A DNA stretch of 64,000 nt, taken from assembly GCA_036971615.1 (NCBI GenBank), contig JAYKKR010000005.1:744001-808000 (forward strand), in the 5' to 3' direction. Every line of letters begins with the position of its first letter. The stretch's first letter is position 1. Made by a program: the position numbers and the translations under genes. Below are positions 1 through 9,567 of this stretch, one piece after another. The notes under the pieces were generated by a model. The model did not search any database and was not told the origin of the DNA. It saw only the letters and a program-made list of their open reading frames with translations. Origin of the DNA: Amyloporia xantha (lineage: Eukaryota; Basidiomycota; Agaricomycetes; Polyporales; Adustoporiaceae).

Positions 1-766
1 GTGACGCAAGTAACAAGCTGGTTCGCATTAATCAATCCGCAGCTCAAGCGTCTGGTGAACTTCGACATTGTAAAACAACCTTGAGAACACCGCACATACT
101 GTATGCATCAGGCGCACTTAGGAATACCCGGAGTAATAGATGCACACATACCTGATTACAACCAGTTCCTGCAATGCCGTGGAGAATTATTTCTGGTCAG
201 CGATCCTTGGATAACTGTGAAGCGAGAAAAGCGCGGAGTTTTTCGATCTGAGGACAATTGTCGAGAAGAATTACTGCCCCATATTTATAATCATTTGTAT
301 GCGTTTGCATGCGCAAAGAAAGGATTCACCGGGGAGCGAGCGCAAAATTCAGGCACTCTGTTGACTCTTTCAAAGTGGGTTCTTGGTACCTGTACTGGTC
401 TGTGATTCAATATGAAAAACAATGGAGCGCATAAGTGCCAGCCTACACTTACCGGGTTAATAATAAAGAACCTGGCTCGAGCGCGTTCAGCATTCCTCCG
501 CAACGTCCGCACTACTGTGAAGTGAAGAGCGGAGATCGTTAGTACCTGGAGGTAATCATCGAGTAGAATCACTGACTGGTACTATTGTCCTTTGCACGCG
601 CAGGACCTCATCAGAACACGAGGTAAAATCCAGGAACCCTGTTGACTCCCCCAAAGAACGTTAATAGTATGTAGCGACGTGGTACCAGTGCTGGTCAAAA
701 TCATTTGAGGGCCCTACAGTGTACACAGATCCATTTAGGTGCGCCTCAGCACATGGAAATAACCGG
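1..766. other. Intergenic, with a diverged direct repeat
   Basis: No convincing gene. The segment at about 303-400 resembles 591-695: both contain TTTGCAYGCGCA, then a match around CTGTTGACTC..CAAAG, then GGTACC or GGTACCAG with CTGGTC. The copies are diverged, with small insertions, as expected for an old duplication or repeat remnant. The short open frames here have no recognisable protein. Confidence 0.4.
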
Positions 767-1284
767 GCGTCACCAGGACCCCGGCGAACCCCACAGAGCT
801 TTGATCCCTAAAGTCCGAAAATGTGGGTCCCAGACCCAAAATGTTTGATCCAAAAGTCCGAAAATGGGGGTCCATGGGCCGACAAGTCCAATCCAAAGTG
901 GTCCGAAAACGCACCTCTCAGCGCTATGTCCGATCTCCAAAGTCCGAAAGGACCACCTGATTTGGGGCCTGTCCGGTACTGTAGTCCCCAAAATTTTCCA
1001 ACCAGGCGTGAGTACTCAGACCATATGCATGTTGCTACCAGACGCCTCTACTATCTAGGCGACACCGCGGCACCTGCACATATTAGGCAGTCGCTCGGGT
1101 CAATATGGAGATTATGGAGACCGGTTGAATACTTGATGTAGGTCCGATCCCATTTTGGACCGAATTTGGCCTCCTTCGCGCGAGGTTTGATTTTTTTGGT
1201 CCGAAAAGGGCATGTTCGCCAGGTCCGAAAATGGCTTTTTCGGGATCAAAGCTCCTGGGGGGTTCGCCGGGGTCCTGCGTCACC
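767..1284. mobile_element. Non-autonomous hAT-like MITE with TSD
   Basis: The element itself is 775-1276 (502 bp), flanked by a perfect 8-bp direct repeat GCGTCACC at 767-774 and 1277-1284. Its ends are inverted: AGGACCCCGGCGAACCCC at 775-792 is matched exactly by the reverse complement of the right end, and the match continues imperfectly through AGCTTTGATCCC, giving terminal inverted repeats of 34 and 35 bp (775-808 and 1242-1276). Six copies of GTCCGAAA lie inside (813, 856, 901, 942, 1199, 1223), all in the same orientation. There is no transposase frame. An 8-bp duplication with short inverted ends is the usual hAT signature; the superfamily call is inference because the transposase source is not seen. 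Confidence 0.85.
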
Positions 1285-1405
1285 TGGCGTCACGGCGTTG
1301 CTCCCAATTTCGGAATGCTGGCTTATGTAAGCTTACTTACGCCAGCGACCATACCACCGACTCAAGTTGAGACATCTCTATTGATTTTCCTACTGCACGC
1401 AAAGC

Positions 1406-3091
1406 ATGGCGACTGTACACCCTTCTCGCATGGCACTTGTTCCTCAGGATCCGAAATCTATACACTCTGCATCAAGAAACGATCGTGGTCGTTCTCCTTC
1501 ACCCCGAATCCCTCGCCGAAAGTCATCCTCCCGTGACCAAGACAGATACCGGAGGGAGGATACACGGAGGGACGTAGTGGCAATCCGCAAGACAGAGAAT
1601 GACGACTACAGAACGAAAGACAGAGTGCACGACGGAGGCAACAGCAGACGGCATGATCGAGACCGAGCCCGTGCGGACGATTATTTCGACGATGCGAGCA
1701 GCAGTGGGGAGCAACCGAGGCAGCGCAGTCGTGGCAGGAGTGTTGACAAAGAGAGAGACCGTGAAAGAGACGAAAGACGGGAGAGGGTAGGCCCCGGCGA
1801 GCTAGCCCTGACTACAATGAATATCAAAGGTCGTCGCTACCAAGAGAACGCGAGGGATCGGTCCCGCCGCCGGCGCCATGGAGGCAGAAGGAGAACATGT
1901 ACAGCAGTGCACGGGAAAGGGGATTGAACGGAAACTACAGCGGCGGTGGTGGTGCCGATTTCTTAGAGAGGTATGTCTTCATGTTCTATTGTCTGCTAAC
2001 GCTCTAAATCGGTTGGATGTACCTTTCAGTCGGAGACAGCAGCGTGAAAATATGTCTGTTAATATTTGGCCTTCCTCACCGAAAGCACCAACTCGTAATA
2101 TGTATGTTCCTTTCTGCTGAATGGTTCCGCTGGGAACTAATTTTCGTTTATTCTCAGATCACCCAGTCCGGATTCCAGACGCCGTAAGAAGTCGCACAAA
2201 CGCCGCTATGATTCGGACGACTCGATAGATACGGACTCCGAAGAAGAACGACGTCAACGACGGAAAGAGCGGAAGAAGGCCCGACGGGACAAGACAAGGG
2301 AGAAGGACAGAGAGCAGCTGAGGGAATCGGACAGACGGAAGCATCGCTCGAAATCCCGTCGGTATACCGATGACGATGATTCCGATGCAGACAGGGACAA
2401 GCAGAGACGCAAAAGCCGAAGTAAAAGCAAGGGATATGAAAGAAAACGGAGCGAAGATCAGCATCGGAGCACGACGCGAACGAGGAGCCCCGAGCAGCAG
2501 CCTCGCACTACTCTACCAGAAGCAGACGAGGACGAGTGGGTCGAGAAAACGACGTCCTCGGGACTTCTTGCGGCTGCTATTCCGCAGGTTCCAGGCACCG
2601 ACAGCCCACCGAAGACGTCGATGTCGTCCATGCCTCCTCCATCTAGCAAGACAACCACACAGCGGGATGCGGCAGGCGCTGACGACGATTCGGACGACGA
2701 AGTCGGACCAAAGCCTGATTACAAAGCCACATCTTCGCGCAAGGTCGACGAACGTCAGTACGGTGGTGCATTACTGCGCGGCGAAGGTAGCGCAATGGCG
2801 GCCTTCCTCAAAGACGGAACGGATACGCGTATTCCGCGCCGTGGTGAGATTGGTCTGGAGTCGGATGAGATTGCGGCATTCGAACAAGTGGGGTACGTTA
2901 TGAGCGGCAGTCGGCACAGGCGCATGAATGCTGTTCGTATGCGGAAGGAAAATCAGGTTATCAGTGCGGAGGAGAAGCGTGGCATTCTGAAGTTGCAGCA
3001 GGAAGAGCGCGAGAGGAGAGAGGCTATTTTGCGCGAGGAGTTCCAGCAGCTCGTGAGCGAAAAGTTGAAGTCTCAAGGAGGCGGGAAATGA
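1406..3091 (+). CDS. NKAP-family (SynMuv-type) nuclear splicing factor
   Basis: The protein has a long Arg/Ser/Asp/Glu-rich N-terminal region and a compact conserved C-terminus. The middle contains GLNGNYSGGGGADFLE followed by RRQQRENMSVNIWPSSPKAP, both typical of NKAP. The last exon (to 3091) carries VGYVMSGSRHRRMNAVRMRK, ENQVISAEEKR and a charged helical tail, the NKAP C-terminal domain. Animal NKAP is a nuclear RNA-binding protein associated with the spliceosome and with transcriptional repression; this role is inferred here from the family. Introns are clear at about 1972-2030 (gtatgt..cag) and 2102-2158 (gtatgt..cag). A further intron or frame change lies somewhere in 1740-1830; I could not place it with certainty. 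ATG 1406 is only 122 bp downstream of the MITE duplication. Confidence 0.85.
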
Positions 3092-3320
3092 GAGGAACGC
3101 TTTGCGCTTGGATTCACACTTTCATGCTTTTCTCTGCTCAATCATAGCTCTGGCATCGTTGCACGTACGCAGGTCATATCAGTACAAAGGGCGACCATGT
3201 AGTCACTACTGCTTCAAATAATTGTGTGTTGACGGAAACGTACTGGACGATGTCGAGCGTGTCCCGCAGCATGTCTGTGCCATCAAATGGCACATTATCT
3301 GGTTGATTGGGTAGGGTGCT

Positions 3321-3968
3321 CTACAGCTCTTCACGTGGCCCTTTGGTTTCCAAAGTGACGAGCTCGACGTCGAATACGAGTGCAGAGTTTGCAGGGATGA
3401 CGGAGCCAAACCCACGGGGACCTAACATAACAGTTCCAATCACACCGTTATATCGTCTTGCTTGCTGAGACTCACCATATGCCATGTCAGATGGGATGGT
3501 GAGAGTGCGCTTCTCATTCAAGCACATCCCCTTCAAGCCCTCTTCCCATCCCTTGATGACCTGGCCCTTACCAACTGATAGGACACAGAATTGGCATGAG
3601 AAATTCACTGTTATCAGAAGACTTACGCGTCACTGGCAGAGGCTTGTTACGGTCGAAACTGACGACCGCGTCATGTCACGTCTCGTCTACACGGCAAGAA
3701 CATCTAACTCACCTGGAGTCAAACTTATTTCCGTTCGAAAATAGCTTTCCGGTCTGACGGAATAGATGTTAATCCCTTGTGAGGCAAAGTGATACTTACA
3801 ACTCACATAGTGCACTTTGAGCACGTCACCGTTCTGCGCTTTCGCAGGGCAATCCTCCGGCATACAAGTCGTCTGAATTTCGAGCTCCTTGGGAGGTTCT
3901 GGTGCTTCTGCAACAGCAGCCAGGGCAAAAATAAGAACCAACAGGTAGCTGAACAGTCCCAGTCTCAT
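3321..3968 (-). CDS. ER FKBP-type peptidyl-prolyl cis-trans isomerase (FKBP2-like)
   Basis: Five exons give about 144 residues. Residues 1-20 are a signal peptide (MRLGLFSYLLVLIFALAAVA). The FKBP domain follows: HYTGKLFSNGNKFDSS, then LGKGQVIKGWEEGLKGM, then AYGPRGFGSVIPANSALVFD, so the usual active-site aromatic and acidic positions are present. Two cysteines near residues 35-40 (CMPEDC) match the ER FKBP2 group. The protein ends in REEL, a plausible ER-retention tetrapeptide related to HDEL/KEEL. It probably speeds proline isomerisation during folding of secretory proteins. Introns start with GTGAGT or GTAAGT, and removing them restores the domain without gaps. It converges on the NKAP gene, with 229 bp between the stops. 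Confidence 0.93.
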
Positions 3969-4661
3969 CTTTGGTATCAGCGCAATGGTAAGGGCCTGTT
4001 CGGCCACCAAGCGTGAGCTTAGCTTAGACGAAGCGCCCGCGCAAAAGCTTAGATACGGACATCGCCGAGACGTGCTGGCTGTCACGCTCACCTGCGCTCA
4101 CCCGACTTTGTGGCTATAAGCCCTGTTCTAGGGTTAGGTTACGACCTTCAGATCATTTGGCTGCTGTCTAAAAGTAGCAGTGTCTAAGTGGCCAACACCA
4201 TATATCAGTAAAATCCAGCAATTTTATCATCTATATGGTCCTCCTCATATGGCCTTGACATCAGGTGTTTCGCACACTATCGAAGAGACCTCTCCGGCCG
4301 ACGGCAACCTCCCGGCAGACCTGCCGGAGCCACAGCCAAGCCACAGTCAGCCACACCAGCCACCCGGCTCAGTGGCTGGACGGACCTCACGTGATGTAAA
4401 CCGATGGAATTTGCTCCGAGAGCCTCGGGCTTACCGCTTGTGCATCATATTTTGATGCCTTGGTTTCCTCTTTTGGTAGAATAAGACACAACAACGCGGT
4501 GGCGCACTCAAGCGCCCGTCTTCACGATCGACAGCTGTGGGAATATTGCTTCCAAAAGTGGATGTGAGATGCTTAGTCAGAACTGTACAGGGCACGTTCT
4601 TCGTAACCTTATTTTTCTCTCCTTTCCACCGACACACACCCCGTCGCCGACATCAAGAACG
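3969..4661. other. Intergenic between FKBP (-) and eL39 (+)
   Basis: Shared upstream region of two divergent genes. A stretch at about 4290-4375 is rich in CCGGC/GCCAC words (short repeats of AGCCACA/AGCCACC). No gene is seen. Confidence 0.6.
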
Positions 4662-5004
4662 ATGGTAAGCATACTCAATTCTATAAACCTATTTCATGGA
4701 TGTTGGCTAACGTGCTTCACACTCATTGTAAAGCCTTCCCAAAAGACTTTCAGGACGAAGCGCATCCTCGCAAAGGCCGCCCGCCAGAACAGGTGAGTCT
4801 CAGAACCATTCAGTCTCGGAATATCATAGTAATATGGCTATTTCATAGGCCTATCCCCCAGTGGTTCCGCTTGAAGTCGGACACCAAAATCCAAGTACGT
4901 TCAATATGTGTAACCTAACAGGTCTTATTGCGACTGGCTGCTAATGTCTCTCCCAGTACAACGCGAAGCGCCGCCACTGGAGACGCACGAAGCTCAACAT
5001 CTAA
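4662..5004 (+). CDS. RPL39: 60S ribosomal protein eL39
   Basis: Four exons (4662-4664, 4734-4792, 4849-4894, 4957-5004) encode a 51-residue, very basic protein beginning MPSQKTFRTKRILAKAARQN and ending KRRHWRRTKLNI. It is full length and typical of eukaryotic eL39, which lines the lower part of the ribosomal exit tunnel. The first exon is only the start codon: the ATG is followed directly by gtaagc, so the gene is easily missed by ORF finding. All three introns have good GT..AG ends. Start and stop are unambiguous. Confidence 0.97.
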
Positions 5005-5766
5005 ACCAGTTTCTACGCGTTGTCCTTCACGTCCCGACTCTTGTATGTGGCAGAGAGAAGAAAGATTTCTTACCATGCCTACGACATTCAGCAGCATACG
5101 CATCATGTATTCCTCCGCTATCGGCCTATGACTATTTCGCTAAAATTTGCATGCTCCATGGTGTCTGGATTCACTCGGCGTCTTGTGGGTTGAACTCGAC
5201 AGCGTGATGTGAGGCTGGAGAGATGTTCTGCGAATTTATCTTCTTCAGCCTGACTTGTGTGCCCTCTAACTGCGTGTTGAATGTGCGTGGGGACCCTTTC
5301 AGCAGCGGAAGTTGCGTGTGCCGGCAGTCAAGGGGTCTTTCGCATGAGAGTATCATTGTCTTGTCTCAGTACTGACAGCTCATGAAACTGATGCAAGTGA
5401 ATGCTTGACAAACAACTGGGTGCACAGTCAGAATATATCAGACTCATTTGCTCATACCACGATTCGTCAAGTGTGATAATAAATCCAACTTGCGAACAAT
5501 ATGGTTGGGCTTTCAAACAATTTGTGTTCCCTATGCAGACCTTACACTTTGAGAGCGGGAGGCTGGTCGCTATACAGCGATCAATGAATCGGGCGCTAAC
5601 GGCTTGGGCGCTGGCTTTCGATCATAATAGAACCAAACAATCTGCACGCCCTTGTGCCTTGCTGTATGCTGTCGCGCCGCAATTCACGAAAGCTGGCCAT
5701 AGTGCGGATTGCTCTGACACTATCTTCTCTACCTTACCACCTTGTAATAAGACCATTGTTGTGGCC
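5005..5766. other. Intergenic between eL39 and GET1
   Basis: About 760 bp holding the eL39 3' region and the GET1 promoter. The GET1 frame stays open back to an ATG at 5401, but the extra residues do not look like a GET1 N-terminus, so I treat 5401-5766 as non-coding. Nothing else recognised. Confidence 0.5.
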
Positions 5767-6677
5767 ATGTCTTTGATAGCAACGATCTTCATGCTGGTCT
5801 TTGTAACCGAGCTCATTTCTTGGATTGGCAAGTCAGTACTACTCGAATTTGTGAGTGTGCTAGCTTCCCAAGACTGAACACGTCACTTATGGGTCCTACC
5901 TGATTACCCCGGATGCTCGCTCGTAGGCATATGCGGTCTATTTGCGCATATTTTACTCGAACGCGGTCGCGCAGCAGCGTAAGCTCAAGTCCGAAATTCT
6001 GCTAGGGAAGAAGGAGCTACTACAAACGAGTGCGCAAGATCAATTTGCGAAGTGGGCAAAGCTACGGCGGAGCGTGGATAAAAAGCTGGCCGATCTGGAG
6101 AAGCTCAGTGAGTTAATTATCAATCAGAAGCTAAGGACGTCGCTGGGGTAGCGGACGAATTCACTTGGATCAGCTAGCATCCAACTTCCATGCGCAGAGT
6201 CTAAGGATGCTTTCACAATCCCTACGCCTCGGACTTTGCTTCGCTACATGTTCAGAATTGTGTTATTCTAAATATTCACCTCTGCACGATTAATTTCAGA
6301 TAGCGACCTTGCCTCGGCTAGGACGTCGTTTTCTCTCAAATTCAATTCGGCGGTGTGGTTCCTTACCGCAGGTCTACAATTCATTGTCGGCTGGTGGTAC
6401 CGAAAGGCAGCCGTATTCTACCTCCCACCAGGATGGTTTGGGCCCCTCACGTGGTGGTTGTCCTTCCCCTTTGCGCCTATGGGATCTGTCAGCTGCGGGG
6501 TGTGGCAGATGGCGTGCAGACGAGTGATCAAAGTGGGAGAACGAGTGGTAAGGGAGCTTTCTACAGGTGGGTTTATCATGTTTCCGCCGGCTGCCTCTGA
6601 CGACGACTATGGGCTGTTCCGGCAATACAGGAGAACCTGTGCCGGTAGCTCTTGGCCCCAAGGAGAAATCGGACTAG
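5767..6677 (+). CDS. GET1: GET1/WRB-family receptor for tail-anchored protein insertion
   Basis: Four exons (5767-5850, 5927-6107, 6300-6566, 6631-6677) give about 192 residues. TM1 is at the extreme N-terminus ([20 protein letters not shown]), followed by a cytosolic coiled coil (about residues 40-90: [35 protein letters not shown]), then two more membrane segments ([18 protein letters not shown] and the [20 protein letters not shown] region). This is the GET1 layout; the coiled coil binds the GET3 ATPase, and with GET2 it forms the ER insertase. The start was chosen because TM1 must be N-terminal. The second intron (6108-6299, 192 nt) is long for this genome. The last intron (6567-6630) gives a short acidic-basic tail; reading through it instead would add an unrelated extension to 6685. 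Confidence 0.92.
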
Positions 6678-7330
6678 ATGTCTAGCTCCAGATAGGAAAG
6701 TCCGAAGGCGTATTCTGGATGTATCTCATTGGAGCTTGCATGCATATTTTATCCAGATGACTTTGTGTATTCTTGTGATGAGTGACAGAAGGTGCCGTGG
6801 GGACAAGGCTTCCCCGCGGTGGAATTGTTCCCGTGCGGGGAGCAGATTGAGCAGCCTCGGGAGCTATTCGGAGTGCCTGCCAGTGAGAGTCAGACAATGA
6901 TTAGATTGGTGCGCGCTGATCAGGCGTCCGTGAGTCCGAAGATCATCTCCGGTGTCCCGAGAGGCTGCCCGTCCTTGCGCAGCCTTTGATAATTTGAGTG
7001 CGGAAAGGCAGACATCCCGTCCGACGCGACTCAACAATTAGATGCAGGACTCTACAGGGTTCCGGTCAACTCTGGAGCCTGAACACTGATGCGAAGGAAG
7101 AAAGGAACGGAGTGGCTGGAAAGGCTAGAGGCGGGACTCCGGCAGGGTGGCACGGATGTCCCACGGCCGACGCGGGGTCCATTAGCGCACGTGAAGCGAG
7201 GGCGCGGGATACATGACGTCCATCTCCGTCCATGGGATACGGAGTGCCGGCCACCTACTTATACTCGATATGCCGTCTACCAACGTCCACACATCTCTTT
7301 ATCCCACCGCACAACATATTCTAGCCCACC
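6678..7330. promoter_or_regulatory. Malate synthase upstream region with CreA/Mig1-like motifs
   Basis: There is no gene in this 650-bp stretch. It contains SYGGRG-type hexamers (the CreA/Mig1 glucose-repressor consensus): GTGGGG at 6797, GCGGGG on the opposite strand at 6812-6817, GCGGGG at 6835, and GCGGGG at 7172. Glyoxylate-cycle genes are commonly carbon-catabolite repressed, so the cluster is suggestive, but the motif is short and GC-rich sequence produces it by chance. Confidence 0.35.
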
Positions 7331-9229
7331 ATGGTCGCAGGCGTACAAATTCACTCGCAGCACGCCCAACAGGCGCAGACTGAGATTCTTACCGAGGAGG
7401 CCCTCACCTTCCTCGCTGCCCTCCACAGGACCTTCGAGTCTACTCGCCAGAGCCTGCTCATCGCCCGTGAGGCTGCACAACTTCGTCTCGACGCCGGCCA
7501 ACCTCTCGACTTCCCTCCGGAGACCGCCCATATTCGAGCGGATCCTTCATGGCTCTGCGCGCCACCTGCTCCCGGTTTGGAGGACAGGCGGGTTGAAATC
7601 ACAGGCCCGACTGACAGAAAGATGGTTATCAATGCACTCAACAGCGGAGCAAAGACATTCATGGCTGATCTTGAAGGTAAGCAGTGGGTTTTTCTCTTCC
7701 CTTGCAACGGCGCTCACACGCTTTGCAATAGATGCGAACTGTCCCACGTTTGCAAATATGGTGACTGGGCAGGTGAATCTGCGCGATGCTGTCAGGCGGC
7801 AGATCGACTTCGAATCTGGGGGGAAAGCTTACAAGCTTAGCGAGAAGCCTGCGGTGCTCATTGTCCGGTATGTATTCCCCAACACAGTACCTTGTTCAAT
7901 ATTAACTTGTGGCTCTCAAGACCACGCGGATGGCATCTCGACGAGCCCAGAGTTACTGTCGATAACGCACCCATGTCAGGCTCGCTCTTCGACTTCGGCT
8001 TGTACTTCTTCCACAATGCCAAAGAGCTGGTCGCCCGCGGTTCCGGCCCGTATTTCTATCTTCCGAAAATGGAGCACTATCTTGAGGCACGGCTTTGGAA
8101 CGACGTCTTCAACTTCTCCCAGTCGTACATCGGCATGTCACACGGCACCATTCGTGGGACCGTACTCATCGAAACGCTTCCTGCCGCTTTCCAAATGGAG
8201 GAAATTCTGTTCGAATTGAGGACCCACTCGTCCGGTCTGAACTGTGGACGGTAATGCGATTCAAACTATGTGAACAACCCGAAGACTGACAGCGTCCGAT
8301 TTATCAGGTGGGATTACATCTTCAGCTTTATCAAGAAGCGTAGAGCAGATAGGAGCGCTGTCCTTCCTGACCGCAAGGACGTTACCATGGAAGTCCACTT
8401 CATGGACTCATACGTTCGTCTGCTTATCCAGACTTGCCACAAGTGGGTCCCATGATAGGTTGATGTCTGCAAGAGTCATCACTGACTCTGATTTCTCTAG
8501 ACGCCGTGTTGCTGCGATGGGCGGTATGTCTGCTCAGATCCCTATCAAGAATGATCCCAAGGCGAACGAGGCCGCTATGTCCAAGGTCCGCGCGGATAAG
8601 CTGCGTGAGGTGACTTACGGTCACGATGGCACTTGGATCGCCCACCCCGCCATCAACCAAATTGCAATGGAGATCTTCAACAAGCACATGTTAGGACCGC
8701 ACCAGGTTAGTGCGATATATACCTGGTCAATCAACCGGGTGCTGACATACGCTGTTCTTAGTACCACATCCGTCGAGAGGACGTCAAAGTCATCCCGGCT
8801 GATTTGACTGATAGCAACGTGCCGGGTCAAATCACCTCAGAGGGTGTGCGCTCGAACGTCGCCACGGCGCTTGCTTACAGCGCGGCATGGCTCGGTGGCA
8901 ACGGCTGTATCCCTCTGAACCACCTCATGGAGGACGCCGCGACCGCAGAGATCACGCGTGTACAGCTGTGGCAGTGGGTCAAGTACGGTGTGCGCCTGGC
9001 GGACAGCGGAGCGGTCATCACCACCGAGTACATCGACAGCATCGTGGACGAGGTGGCACCTACTCTGAAGGGACCCGCGGCCACTGACAAGAATCTGGAC
9101 ATCGTCGCGAAGTACCTGAAGAGTCAGGTGAGAAAGGAGTGGCCGGGCGAGTTCCTCACGAGCGACCTGATGGGCTACTTGGCTGTTGCCGATGGGTGTC
9201 CGGCACAGTGGCAGCGTAGTGTCTTGTGA
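7331..9229 (+). CDS. Malate synthase (glyoxylate cycle)
   Basis: Six exons (7331-7676, 7732-7867, 7921-8250, 8308-8442, 8501-8705, 8762-9229) encode 539 residues, the normal size of the A-type enzyme. It condenses glyoxylate with acetyl-CoA to malate. Conserved blocks are [19 protein letters not shown], then [12 protein letters not shown], then [20 protein letters not shown], the family signature [16 protein letters not shown], and [15 protein letters not shown]. All introns are about 55 nt and their removal keeps these blocks intact. The C-terminus is ..QWQRSVL: the final tripeptide SVL is not a standard PTS1 (SKL type), although fungal malate synthases are usually peroxisomal. No downstream exon supplying SKL is evident. 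Confidence 0.96.
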
Positions 9230-9567
9230 GACGCGAGCGCCGGAGCAGACTTACCGTATTTCTTAACGTTGTTATGATCAAGCCGTGTATAATTGTAGGG
9301 TAACGTCAATCACTGTAACAGTATGCATATACCAGATTGAACGCTACGGCCGTGATTACCAAACTTCGCGATGAAAGGAATTTCAACACCGTGGTGATGA
9401 TGAGCGTTGTGTAACAATCTCATGTAAAAACGTCAGGCTGCTGAACCATATCATGAAATTAGTGGAAGGATGTGAGGATCACGAAAAGAGTGCAAACTTA
9501 CTAGTAATGATGATCATGCACCGGCTGCTTCGTGGAACTGACAGCATGCATCGCCCCGAAGGCATGA
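9230..9567. other. 3' intergenic, convergent genes
   Basis: 338 bp between the malate synthase stop and the stop of the next minus-strand gene. A and T rich; probably two 3' untranslated regions. Nothing else identified. Confidence 0.5.

Noticed and set aside
4290..4375. Tandem repeat array (GCCACA/GCCACC words)
   Set aside because: Only a few imperfect short copies; below what I would call a repeat.
5401..5766. N-terminal extension of GET1 from ATG 5401
   Set aside because: GET1 proteins begin with TM1; the extension is unconserved-looking and would bury it.
9391..9440. Possible C/D-box snoRNA (GTGATGA..CTGA with short TGGT/ACCA stem)
   Set aside because: The boxes are only about 45 nt apart and no guide element can be recognised; likely chance.
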